Shown here: positions 44,807-50,077 of the stretch, piece by piece
Layout of the letters: every line of letters starts with the position of its first letter
Position numbering within the stretch: position 1 is the first letter of the stretch
IMG/VR virus record: IMGVR_UViG_3300020442_002506
Span: 1-51,071 of that record
Source: a virus
Length of the DNA stretch: 51,071 nt
Direction: 5' to 3' (one strand)
Notes under the pieces: generated by a model
Told to the model about the DNA's origin: nothing
The model's database searches: none
The model's input: the letters and a program-made list of their open reading frames with translations, nothing else
Program-made: the position numbers and the translations under genes

Positions 44807-45049
44807 CTAACCGTTATTTAGTTTTTCTTCTTTGACTTTTTTGAAGTACAATTTATAGTACCTTCCCTTAATTTCTTCCAAAGTTTCCATATCTTCTTTG
44901 AACCCACAGTACTTTAGCATCTGAAAAGCACTCTCAAGTTCACTAATCACCCTTAAAATGTTGGTAGCATGTGGTTCCATGCCTCCAAATACGTATTTTC
45001 TTGAATCTTTCTCTACAAATTGGATATGTTCAGGTTTCTCCATCTTCAT
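44807..45049 (-). CDS. 80-aa hydrophilic protein, function unknown
   Basis: The open frame extends back to a TTG at 45112, but that would overlap the preceding gene by 83 nt. The ATG at 45049, preceded by a GA-rich stretch (AAAGAGAGAGAAA), is preferred and overlaps the 222-aa gene by 20 nt. The product is basic, mostly helical, with NILRVISELESAFQMLKYCG and a Lys-rich C-terminus (GRYYKLYFKKVKEEKLNNG). No family is recognised. It is the last gene before the terminator-like hairpin. Confidence 0.68.
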   Translation of the reverse strand: MKMEKPEHIQFVEKDSRKYVFGGMEPHATNILRVISELESAFQMLKYCGFKEDMETLEEIKGRYYKLYFKKVKEEKLNNG

Positions 45050-45698
45050 TTTCTCTCTCTTTCGCGGTTTTCCAAAAATATTCGTCTTCTCGACCCATTC
45101 CAAGTCGTTCAAATCCGTTTTCTACCTGATAATATTGAGTAGAAACCTTAAAATCCGGCATTTTTGGATCAACAGGCGTCAAACTGTTGTCATAAATCCG
45201 CATTCTGTTGTTTGGATAGAGTGCGTACTGCCCATTTTCGAGTTCAATGAGGTTATGTGACTTATGTTCCGCGGGATTTTCACTCGTAGCATAGTCAACT
45301 ACATCAGGATCTTGATGATAATTGTCTAAAGTACAGATATAAGTTCCTTTTTGAATACCAAAATCCCGTGTGTACAGTTCATAATCCATAGAACCGATGA
45401 ATTGTTTCTGAACTGCTACTACTCCATAGTCCATACAATTCCAAAACTGAAGATTTGGAAGGTTCATGTCAGGATTTGGAGTCTCTGGAGCAGATACAAA
45501 AGCACTGATGGGAAGTTTATCGTACATTGCCGCATATTCTGGCAAATAAGTCTCAAAATAAAAAGTACGTCCAGGTATGGACTTTGCCGATACCCAGACG
45601 CCTTTGACGAATTCACCATGACCAGATTGATGATCCGTGAGATATTCTTTACGAACCCATACTTCCATAGAAGGAAGGTTACAAATAAGAGCAGCCAT
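45030..45698 (-). CDS. Conserved phage protein of unknown function (222 aa)
   Basis: This 222-aa protein has conserved-looking blocks MEVWVRKEYLTDHQSGHGEF, VKGVWVSAKSIPGRTFYFET, LQFWNCMDYGVVAVQKQFIG and YALYPNNRMRIYDNSLTP. I recognise this pattern from many marine T4-like phages, always as hypothetical. There is no signal peptide or membrane segment. It starts one base after the stop of the oxygenase-like gene. The presence of many aromatic residues and an NNRMRIYDNS motif suggests a folded beta-rich protein. I make no functional claim. Confidence 0.85.
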   Translation of the reverse strand: MAALICNLPSMEVWVRKEYLTDHQSGHGEFVKGVWVSAKSIPGRTFYFETYLPEYAAMYDKLPISAFVSAPETPNPDMNLPNLQFWNCMDYGVVAVQKQFIGSMDYELYTRDFGIQKGTYICTLDNYHQDPDVVDYATSENPAEHKSHNLIELENGQYALYPNNRMRIYDNSLTPVDPKMPDFKVSTQYYQVENGFERLGMGREDEYFWKTAKERENEDGET

Positions 45699-46427
45699 TT
45701 ACTTTTTCACATAATGGAAGTTTACCTGGTGGAAGTAAGCATCATCACTTTCTACAATCAGATCAATTGGATCTCTCCAATGCATCTGCTTACCATTATA
45801 AAGAACGGCATCACCAGGTTTCGTTATATATGTGACATCGAAAAAACAAAGTGTGTAATGATCACTCAATCCTCTTGAAGAAATGTTCACGGATACGGTA
45901 ATGTCATCTTCATCACTATCAGAGTGGAATTTTAGTTCCGAACCTTCGTAATAAAAAGTTTCACACCAATAGTTACTTTTCAAGTCAACAGAAAGTATAC
46001 ATTCCATATAAGTCTGAACCTTATCATTCAAATCCTTAAGGAAGGGATTATTGATGACTTGTAGATGACCGTAATGAGCATCACGATCATCTGGATCATA
46101 CTCACAAGTATAGGTGCCTACTTTCTTACCTGTCGGAAGGGTGAAAGATGTCTTTCCGGTTTCTCCTTCGACCTGATAGGTCTTATTTGCATTGGACTCG
46201 GTGTTCTCAACGAAAGTGAGTTTACCAGTCAGTTTCTGGTCACCCCATTGTACGATTGGAGAAGTACGGTATCGGTCAATATCTAAGACCAAAGATTCAA
46301 TATAAAAGTGACCCTTCTGTTCAAAGAAGTCCATGGGTCGGATCTTCAGAGGATCACAAATATGTCCATTGATCTTTTTGGGAACATGAAGTTCCAAAGC
46401 ACTCAGATCTTCACCGATAGCACTCAT
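45699..46427 (-). CDS. Probable 2-oxoglutarate/Fe(II)-dependent oxygenase
   Basis: This 242-aa protein ends with a pattern typical of phage prolyl-hydroxylase-like oxygenases: LKFHSDSDEDDITVSVNISS supplies the HxD pair (His168, Asp170), KPGDAVLYNGKQMHWRDPI supplies the distal His216, and FHQVNFHYV follows. The double-stranded beta-helix would be residues about 145-240. The usual Arg that binds 2-oxoglutarate some ten residues after the distal His is not obvious; Arg218 is a candidate. The substrate is unknown, and hydroxylation of a protein or nucleotide is possible. The start overlaps the stop of the 49-aa gene (ATGA). Confidence 0.65.
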   Translation of the reverse strand: MSAIGEDLSALELHVPKKINGHICDPLKIRPMDFFEQKGHFYIESLVLDIDRYRTSPIVQWGDQKLTGKLTFVENTESNANKTYQVEGETGKTSFTLPTGKKVGTYTCEYDPDDRDAHYGHLQVINNPFLKDLNDKVQTYMECILSVDLKSNYWCETFYYEGSELKFHSDSDEDDITVSVNISSRGLSDHYTLCFFDVTYITKPGDAVLYNGKQMHWRDPIDLIVESDDAYFHQVNFHYVKK

Positions 46428-46573
46428 TTACCTTGCCCCCTGTACCGTTTCTTTGCCGAGTTACGAGACGTTGCTGAAAGTTTGGTATTCTTTGATTTAC
46501 CCTGACGAGTTGTTTTGGGTTTACCTGGTTGAAAAACCAGACCAGAGATACCAATTTTAGAACGAACTGCCAT
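46424..46573 (-). CDS. 49-aa very basic protein
   Basis: The frame runs from ATG 46573 to TGA 46424. The product is strongly basic (RSKIGISGLVFQPGKPKTTR, then SKNTKLSATSRNSAKKRYRG), with Lys/Arg about a quarter of residues and almost no acids. The KKTRQGxxKNTKxSxTSRNxAKKRYRGQG form recurs in marine T4-like phages to my knowledge, without a function. It overlaps the preceding gene by 17 nt and the following oxygenase-like gene by 3 nt. Nucleic-acid or ribosome binding is plausible from charge alone. Confidence 0.75.
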   Translation of the reverse strand: MAVRSKIGISGLVFQPGKPKTTRQGKSKNTKLSATSRNSAKKRYRGQGK

Positions 46574-46751
46574 TTGTTTGATTTACCTCAATAGTTTCAT
46601 AAGTGATATCATCGGGATGTGGGTGTCCACAGTGATAGAAAGACATGGCCATATCCTCCATGAAATCAAAGAAGTAATCCTCAGAAATTTCCTTATGGAT
46701 TACTTCCCCCCGACACATGATATTATACACCACCTGTCGTTGATTTGTCAT
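46557..46751 (-). CDS. 64-aa acidic protein, function unknown
   Basis: The product starts MTNQRQVVYNIMCRGEVIHK and contains a YFFDFMEDMAMSFYHCGHPH segment, with two His and one Cys near residues 40-45 (CGHPHPDD). No named family is recognised. The start overlaps the stop of the glycosyltransferase gene and the end overlaps the 49-aa gene, so it belongs to the same operon. A small soluble alpha/beta fold is likely. Confidence 0.75.
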   Translation of the reverse strand: MTNQRQVVYNIMCRGEVIHKEISEDYFFDFMEDMAMSFYHCGHPHPDDITYETIEVNQTNGSSF

Positions 46752-47509
46752 CAGATTACACGAGTCTTTTCGTGACCAACACGGATACGGGGATCACACC
46801 AGATTTCATATCCTGCTTCGATAGCATCAAGACAGAACGAAACGTCCTCTCCACACATATCCTGAACTTCACCAGAGTTGAAACGTTGCATCTTAGGAGC
46901 AAACCAAGGATACTCCATCTTGGGATCTTCAAAGACACCATGCTTGATCAGAACCCAACCAAAACCTGTGTAGTCCACGGTGAAGGGTTTACGACGTTTT
47001 GCCATGGTATCGTTGGTTTCATGGTTCATGACCCCACCGTTGTTCTTGAAGTCATCTTCTTCCAACCAGTGTGCTACAGACGAGGTACGTCCGTCTTCGG
47101 TCAGATACCAACCAGCGGCAATGGGTTTGTCCATCAGAACCAGTTGCCAGAACTTCTCAGTGTTGAAAACGATATCCGAGTCGATCCAGAGTTGATAATC
47201 GTAGTCGAGTTTTCCGTCCCAGGGGATCTGATTAGGACCACGGAGGACATTTGCTCCAAGGCACTTACAACGAGCAAAGTTCACCATGGAACTGTAGTCT
47301 TGAGAGATCTGTACCTTTGCTCCGACACCGACCAGATCGAAACAGAGTTGTGTGAATGATTTTAAAAATGCGAAAGAGCAACCACGACCGGGCAGGCAAA
47401 AAACAATTGATTTGCCTCGTACCATTTCTTTTGCCTTTTCGTAATCCCACTCTGGAGTCTCTGTGGGTTTCGAAGGTGCCTTTGCTTTAACTGTGAATCC
47501 TTTAGTCAT
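46751..47509 (-). CDS. GT-A-type glycosyltransferase
   Basis: This 252-aa protein has a GT-A nucleotide-sugar fold pattern: an N-terminal beta strand GKSIVFCLPGRGCSFAFLKS, a DxD metal-binding motif in YQLWIDSDIVF (Asp110, Asp112), a TGFGWVLIKHGVF segment, GEDVSFCLDAIEAGYEIW (Glu221, Asp222 as possible base) and a C-terminal GHEK with His246 as a likely metal ligand. It is cytoplasmic, with no membrane anchor. Possible targets are phage virion proteins, host surface sugars or DNA. None can be chosen from sequence. A sigma70-like promoter lies 22-51 nt upstream, so it heads its own early unit with the small genes and the oxygenase. Confidence 0.85.
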   Translation of the reverse strand: MTKGFTVKAKAPSKPTETPEWDYEKAKEMVRGKSIVFCLPGRGCSFAFLKSFTQLCFDLVGVGAKVQISQDYSSMVNFARCKCLGANVLRGPNQIPWDGKLDYDYQLWIDSDIVFNTEKFWQLVLMDKPIAAGWYLTEDGRTSSVAHWLEEDDFKNNGGVMNHETNDTMAKRRKPFTVDYTGFGWVLIKHGVFEDPKMEYPWFAPKMQRFNSGEVQDMCGEDVSFCLDAIEAGYEIWCDPRIRVGHEKTRVI

Positions 47510-47531
47510 AATCTACAATGGTTACTTCAGT

Positions 47532-47560
47532 ATTCTAACAAATTATATAGTGCTTGTCAA
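47532..47560 (-). promoter_or_regulatory. Sigma70-like promoter TTGACA-N17-TAGAAT
   Basis: On the minus strand the -35 TTGACA (47555-47560) and -10 TAGAAT (47532-47537) are separated by exactly 17 nt, and the -10 is preceded by TGT (extended -10). It begins at the stop codon of the fibre-like gene and points to the glycosyltransferase operon. Confidence 0.72.
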
Positions 47561-48310
47561 TTAGGAGGATTGATAAATCTCCTCCCAGAAGAAGGTGGTT
47601 ACACCATATTCATAATTGGTCCCGGTCGAAGCCACTGCTCTGTTCAGTCTATAAGTGTTAGCACTATCACCATTGGCACCAAACATGATTGTATATGTTC
47701 TTTCATCAGTGCTATTTGGTTTGTCATGATAAACAAAATTACTCATTCTAGGAGTGCTAGAATCATCAGCATCGTAGAAATCACTAATGTAATGATTATA
47801 TTCTACAATACCTTCTGCTGCATTCCGATTATATCCTTCATATCCAGTACGTCGAATAATCGTGGGAACACCATCAACTAACTCGGCAATCTTAAATCCA
47901 GTATTATGAGTATTTGGTTCACCAAATATATTCCAATGAATAGCAATTAAACTATTAGTATACCTTGGAGTAATCGTTACTCTTACGGGAGTAATCTCTA
48001 CAAATCTTTGTCCAAAGTCATTATCCGTTGTTGACCAATTACTACCGTTTGATACTGCCGCTGTATAAGTGACATAACCATTTGTCATTCCATCTGCTCT
48101 ACCATAACCCCTTTGAACTACGTCACCATTTTGTGGTGTGGTTGCAACTAGTACGGCAGCATCTACCTGGGCTTGGAGTCTATCTTCTAATGTAGTAAAC
48201 TGACTGTCAAACTGTTCCTTATTATAAACATCAGATATATCACCCGTTACAAACAGATTACCTTGGATCGTCTTAAACGGTCCCTTACTGACATTTTCTT
48301 CTAGTCTCAT
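47561..48310 (-). CDS. Fibre- or adhesin-like virion protein (249 aa)
   Basis: The ATG at 48310 is preferred over an upstream in-frame TTG because it overlaps the AbrB-like stop (ATGA) and follows a GAGGA ribosome binding site. Residues about 10-60 resemble a fibre shaft start (IQGNLFVTGDISDVYNKEQF) with a short coiled stretch (LEDRLQAQVDAA). The C-terminal 150 residues (FVEITPVRVTITPRYTNSLI, KIAELVDGVPTIIRR, RTYTIMFGANGDSANTYRLN) resemble the beta-sandwich head of phage fibre tips. It stands apart from the main tail cluster and is followed by a glycosyltransferase. A host-interaction role is inferred. Confidence 0.7.
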   Translation of the reverse strand: MRLEENVSKGPFKTIQGNLFVTGDISDVYNKEQFDSQFTTLEDRLQAQVDAAVLVATTPQNGDVVQRGYGRADGMTNGYVTYTAAVSNGSNWSTTDNDFGQRFVEITPVRVTITPRYTNSLIAIHWNIFGEPNTHNTGFKIAELVDGVPTIIRRTGYEGYNRNAAEGIVEYNHYISDFYDADDSSTPRMSNFVYHDKPNSTDERTYTIMFGANGDSANTYRLNRAVASTGTNYEYGVTTFFWEEIYQSS

Positions 48311-48480
48311 ATCTTCCTCAGAATTAAACAATCGTCTTCTTCATCAATTATCCATTCTAATTCATCTCCCTCGTCCCATCCAAGATCCATATACATCCAG
48401 TCTGGAATGATCACTACTGGTTCACCCGTAACAGGATCAATCTCTACAGTCGTAGTTTCATGTCCGAAATTTTTATCCAT
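48307..48480 (-). CDS. AbrB/SpoVT-like small DNA-binding protein (57 aa)
   Basis: ATG 48480 with AGGAT 9-14 nt upstream is preferred over a GTG 15 nt earlier. The product contains VEIDPVTGEPVVIIPDWMYM, DLGWDEGDELEWIIDEEDD and CLILRKI, the swapped-hairpin beta pattern of MazE/AbrB-type domains (IPxxxxxxLGWxxGDxLEW...LRK). Such proteins are common in marine T4-like phages. It lacks the basic loops of classical AbrB and is strongly acidic, so direct DNA binding is less certain. A perfect-consensus promoter lies about 200 nt upstream, giving a long leader. Confidence 0.75.
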   Translation of the reverse strand: MDKNFGHETTTVEIDPVTGEPVVIIPDWMYMDLGWDEGDELEWIIDEEDDCLILRKI

Positions 48481-48682
48481 ATAAGTGATCCTCACACTGC
48501 TTTTATATATGGGAAAAATTTTTTGAAACCGACTGGAATCGTTATAGCGAACTCGATCTGGGTCGTTTATAGCTTAGAGGGACCCATAAAATTATAACCC
48601 CCATCGGCGGCACGAACGGCACAACGAAGGGGGCATATAACTGCCAGCACACTGACACTGACTGTGGAGGATTCACTCCCCC
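48481..48682 (-). other. Structured leader, about 195 nt, between the strong promoter and the AbrB-like gene
   Basis: No gene of useful length is present; only peptides of 20 aa or fewer could be coded. On the minus strand it contains a CCCCC...GGGGG pair (48629-48633 with 48598-48602) followed by an AT-rich run TTATAATTTT, then a GGGTC...GACCC pair and two similar units GCTATAAACGA and GCTATAACGA. This could be an attenuator or a regulated 5' leader. The short stems and long loop make it weak evidence. Confidence 0.4.
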
Positions 48683-48711
48683 ATTATAACACTAACTGTG
48701 AGGACTGTCAA
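48683..48711 (-). promoter_or_regulatory. Perfect sigma70 consensus promoter TTGACA-N17-TATAAT
   Basis: The minus-strand -35 TTGACA (48706-48711) and -10 TATAAT (48683-48688) have 17-nt spacing and an extended TGT before the -10. This matches the bacterial consensus at every position. Two DnaA-box-like sites begin 12 bp upstream. It points to the AbrB-like and fibre-like genes. Confidence 0.82.
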
Positions 48712-48722
48712 GTATACTTACC

Positions 48723-48743
48723 TGTGGAAAAACCTGTGGAAAA
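48723..48743 (-). promoter_or_regulatory. Tandem DnaA-box-like sites (TTTTCCACA x2)
   Basis: Two copies of TTTTCCACA on the minus strand (48723-48731 and 48735-48743), 12 bp apart. TTTTCCACA is the DnaA-box form I recall from cyanobacterial origins. They lie just upstream of the perfect-consensus promoter. Confidence 0.55.
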
Positions 48744-48754
48744 CTAACATTAAT

Positions 48755-48898
48755 TCAAGCACAGTATCTGTCAGCCAACTGCTCATAATGCCCTACTTGA
48801 TCATAATCATCGTCCACATAGTAGTGCTCACAAACCTCTCCCATATCATAGGTTTCGATGATACTTTCATAATCGTCATAAGTGTAATCTTCACCCAT
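48755..48898 (-). CDS. 47-aa Tyr/Asp-rich acidic protein, unknown
   Basis: This small frame (ATG 48898, TGA 48755) has an AGGGG ribosome binding site 8 nt upstream and its own promoter-like sequence. The product is extremely acidic and Tyr-rich (GEDYTYDDYESIIETYDMGE, YYVDDDYDQVGHYEQLADRY), which could mimic nucleic acid. DNA-mimic anti-restriction or polymerase-modifying peptides have this composition, but that is only a hypothesis. The opposite strand also carries a frame here, and the codon composition and ribosome binding site favour the minus strand. Confidence 0.6.
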   Translation of the reverse strand: MGEDYTYDDYESIIETYDMGEVCEHYYVDDDYDQVGHYEQLADRYCA

Positions 48899-48926
48899 GA
48901 TTGAGACCCCTGACTGACACTGTGGT

Positions 48927-48957
48927 ATTATAACATATTTATCACTGACACTGCCAA
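48927..48957 (-). promoter_or_regulatory. Probable promoter for the 47-aa gene (extended -10 TGTTATAAT)
   Basis: TATAAT at 48927-48932 on the minus strand is preceded by TGT. The -35 candidate TTGGCA (48952-48957) is 19 nt away, longer than ideal. A GATAAATA late-type octamer lies between them at 48936-48943, so the site may be used at more than one stage. Confidence 0.5.
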
Positions 48958-49180
48958 TTTATGAGGTTTCACTGACACTTACTGTTCCTGGGGGTTGACA
49001 ACCTCTTCTCGTTATAGTATGCTTGCTAAACTCACAACGACACCGAACATTAAAGTATATTTAATTCAACCTTTTTTAATCATCAAAATATACACATGGA
49101 TACTATCCAAAACTAACAATTTCAGTGCTTAACATTCTCCCAGATCACTGATGCCTACTGTGATACGGAGAAATAACAAA

Positions 49181-49214
49181 GTTTTCCACAGATATGAGAA
49201 AAACTGTGGAAAAC
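49181..49214. repeat. Inverted DnaA-box pair (11-bp perfect inverted repeat)
   Basis: GTTTTCCACAG at 49181-49191 is mirrored by CTGTGGAAAAC at 49204-49214, separated by 12 bp. Each arm contains a TTTTCCACA box, one per strand. The pair could form a hairpin as well as bind a dimer. Confidence 0.7.
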
Positions 49215-49266
49215 TCTACGTTTAGTTTATGATAATTTTATACCGAAAACGCCTCGTTTTTACACC

Positions 49267-49416
49267 CTACCACTCTGAAAGAACGTGATATTTTGGGGAG
49301 GGAATATCCTCGTCCCAGATAATATCCTCGGGGTCTAACTTATCCCACAAATGTTCAGGTATCTCATCCATGATAACATCAACGAGATCAACAAACTTTT
49401 TCTCGATAGTAGTCAT
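49267..49416 (-). CDS. 49-aa acidic protein, unknown
   Basis: ATG 49416 is chosen because a strong GGAGG lies 9 nt upstream. The longer frame back to 49476 would run through the preceding gene. The product (TTIEKKFVDLVDVIMDEIPE, then LDPEDIIWDEDIPSPKYHVL) is acidic with an amphipathic N-terminal helix. No family is recognised. It is the last gene before the origin-like region. Confidence 0.7.
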   Translation of the reverse strand: MTTIEKKFVDLVDVIMDEIPEHLWDKLDPEDIIWDEDIPSPKYHVLSEW

Positions 49417-49420
49417 TAAC

Positions 49421-49699
49421 CTAAACCTCCGAAAGTGAAACAATCTCAGTGGACAGTACGTTATACTCCTCATCAATTATAGCACACAAATGCCTAACTT
49501 CCTTCTCACCCGATCCATACACTTTAACCAGGAAAGTATCAGTCCAAGCTGATACTAACTCTACCGTTTCATATTTATCAAGAAAGGCAGCAATTGTATC
49601 ATATGTTGTTGATGCAAACTCTATCTCTAGTTCAGCAACATAACCAGTGTGAAAGTACAGACCTTTGGAAAGATTTTCAAGGGAAAGAGTCTTAGTCAT
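49421..49699 (-). CDS. 92-aa protein of unknown function
   Basis: The product has a likely alpha/beta fold (SLENLSKGLYFHTGYVAELE, TIAAFLDKYETVELVSAWTD, FLVKVYGSGEKEVRHLCAII) without signal or membrane segments. No named family is recognised. It lies 4 nt before the next gene and 6 nt after the previous one, in the small-gene operon. No strong Shine-Dalgarno sequence is visible before ATG 49699. Confidence 0.75.
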   Translation of the reverse strand: MTKTLSLENLSKGLYFHTGYVAELEIEFASTTYDTIAAFLDKYETVELVSAWTDTFLVKVYGSGEKEVRHLCAIIDEEYNVLSTEIVSLSEV

Positions 49700-49705
49700 T
49701 AGTGA

Positions 49706-49900
49706 TCAATTAGTAGGGGTGAGATCGGGAATAAAGAGAAACTCATAGGCACCATCTTCTGGATCGTTACCATCAACAATCCATTCAGACATTACCGAAT
49801 AAGCATCATCGACTCGATTAGATTCACAATGTTCAGTGACAGTATCCAAGAGTGATTCACTCATGAAATCGATACACTGTTGACGAAGTTTGTTGTTCAT
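49706..49900 (-). CDS. 64-aa acidic protein, unknown
   Basis: The product begins MNNKLRQQCIDFMSESLLDT and is helical and acidic, with SEWIVDGNDPEDGAYEFLFI near the C-terminus. No family is known. Its start lies in a TGATCATCATG junction identical to the one before the next upstream gene, which suggests duplicated translation-coupling signals. Confidence 0.72.
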   Translation of the reverse strand: MNNKLRQQCIDFMSESLLDTVTEHCESNRVDDAYSVMSEWIVDGNDPEDGAYEFLFIPDLTPTN

Positions 49901-50077
49901 GATGATCAGAAAATGTTGGTCCAGGACTGATGTTGTGCTTTAGAGATTCTACCCTCCTTTAACATGTTATCACACACATTGAGGAAGACTTGAAACTTTT
50001 GTTCACGGGTGAGATCAATACCTTCAGACGTAGATTTGATGACTTTGAGAAGATTTAATTTGAGCATGATGATCAGG
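49897..50077 (-). repeat. Duplicated 12-nt stop/start junction CTGATCATCATG
   Basis: The same 12 nt on the minus strand joins a TGA stop to an ATG start at 49898-49909 and again at 50065-50076. Both junctions separate small genes, so this may be a conserved coupling signal or a duplication remnant. Positions are accurate to within one or two bases. Confidence 0.5.
49906..50067 (-). CDS. 53-aa basic helical protein, unknown
   Basis: The frame runs from ATG 50067 to TGA 49906. The product is MLKLNLLKVIKSTSEGIDLT followed by REQKFQVFLNVCDNMLKEGR and ISKAQHQSWTNIF, a mainly helical basic peptide. It overlaps no neighbour and fits exactly between two genes with 5-nt gaps, which supports reality. 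The REQKFxVFLNVCDxML pattern is suggestive of a conserved small phage protein, but I cannot name it. Confidence 0.65.
   Translation of the reverse strand: MLKLNLLKVIKSTSEGIDLTREQKFQVFLNVCDNMLKEGRISKAQHQSWTNIF

Larger units (their letters stand above)
48651..48980. repeat. Four-copy 10-bp direct repeat ACTGACACTG
   Basis: Copies on the plus strand lie at 48651-48660, 48913-48922, 48944-48953 and 48971-48980 (the last ends in TT instead of TG). Two copies flank the -10/-35 region of the promoter before the 47-aa gene, and another lies just downstream of the consensus promoter. Spacing in the right-hand group is about 30 bp. They resemble iterons or operator repeats. Confidence 0.7.
48899..49266. 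other. 368-bp intergenic region, origin-like
   Basis: No gene is supported on either strand. Contents from left to right: a promoter for the 47-aa gene, three ACTGACACTG-type repeats, an AT-rich stretch (about 49036-49095), a palindrome TGGATA-c-TATCCA (49097-49109), an inverted pair of TTTTCCACA boxes (49181-49214) and a weak AAAACG/CGTTTT hairpin near 49247-49261. The combination resembles a replication origin or a regulatory hub. Confidence 0.55.

Noticed and set aside
45050-45112. TTG-initiated extension of the gene ending at 44807
   Set aside because: It would overlap the preceding conserved gene by 83 nt and lacks a ribosome binding site. The ATG at 45049 is preferred.
46745-47359. Plus-strand frame of 204 codons opposite the glycosyltransferase gene
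   Set aside because: It mirrors a strongly supported minus-strand enzyme with intact motifs, has no ribosome binding site or recognisable domain, and no plus-strand operon exists nearby.
48540-48600. Possible tRNA-like folding in the leader
   Set aside because: Short complementary segments exist, but no anticodon arm, T-loop GTTCRA context or acceptor stem of correct geometry could be built.
48995-49023. Plus-strand TTGACA-N17-TATGCT promoter-like sequence
   Set aside because: The -10 is poor and there is no plus-strand gene downstream. A convergent regulatory RNA cannot be excluded but has no support.
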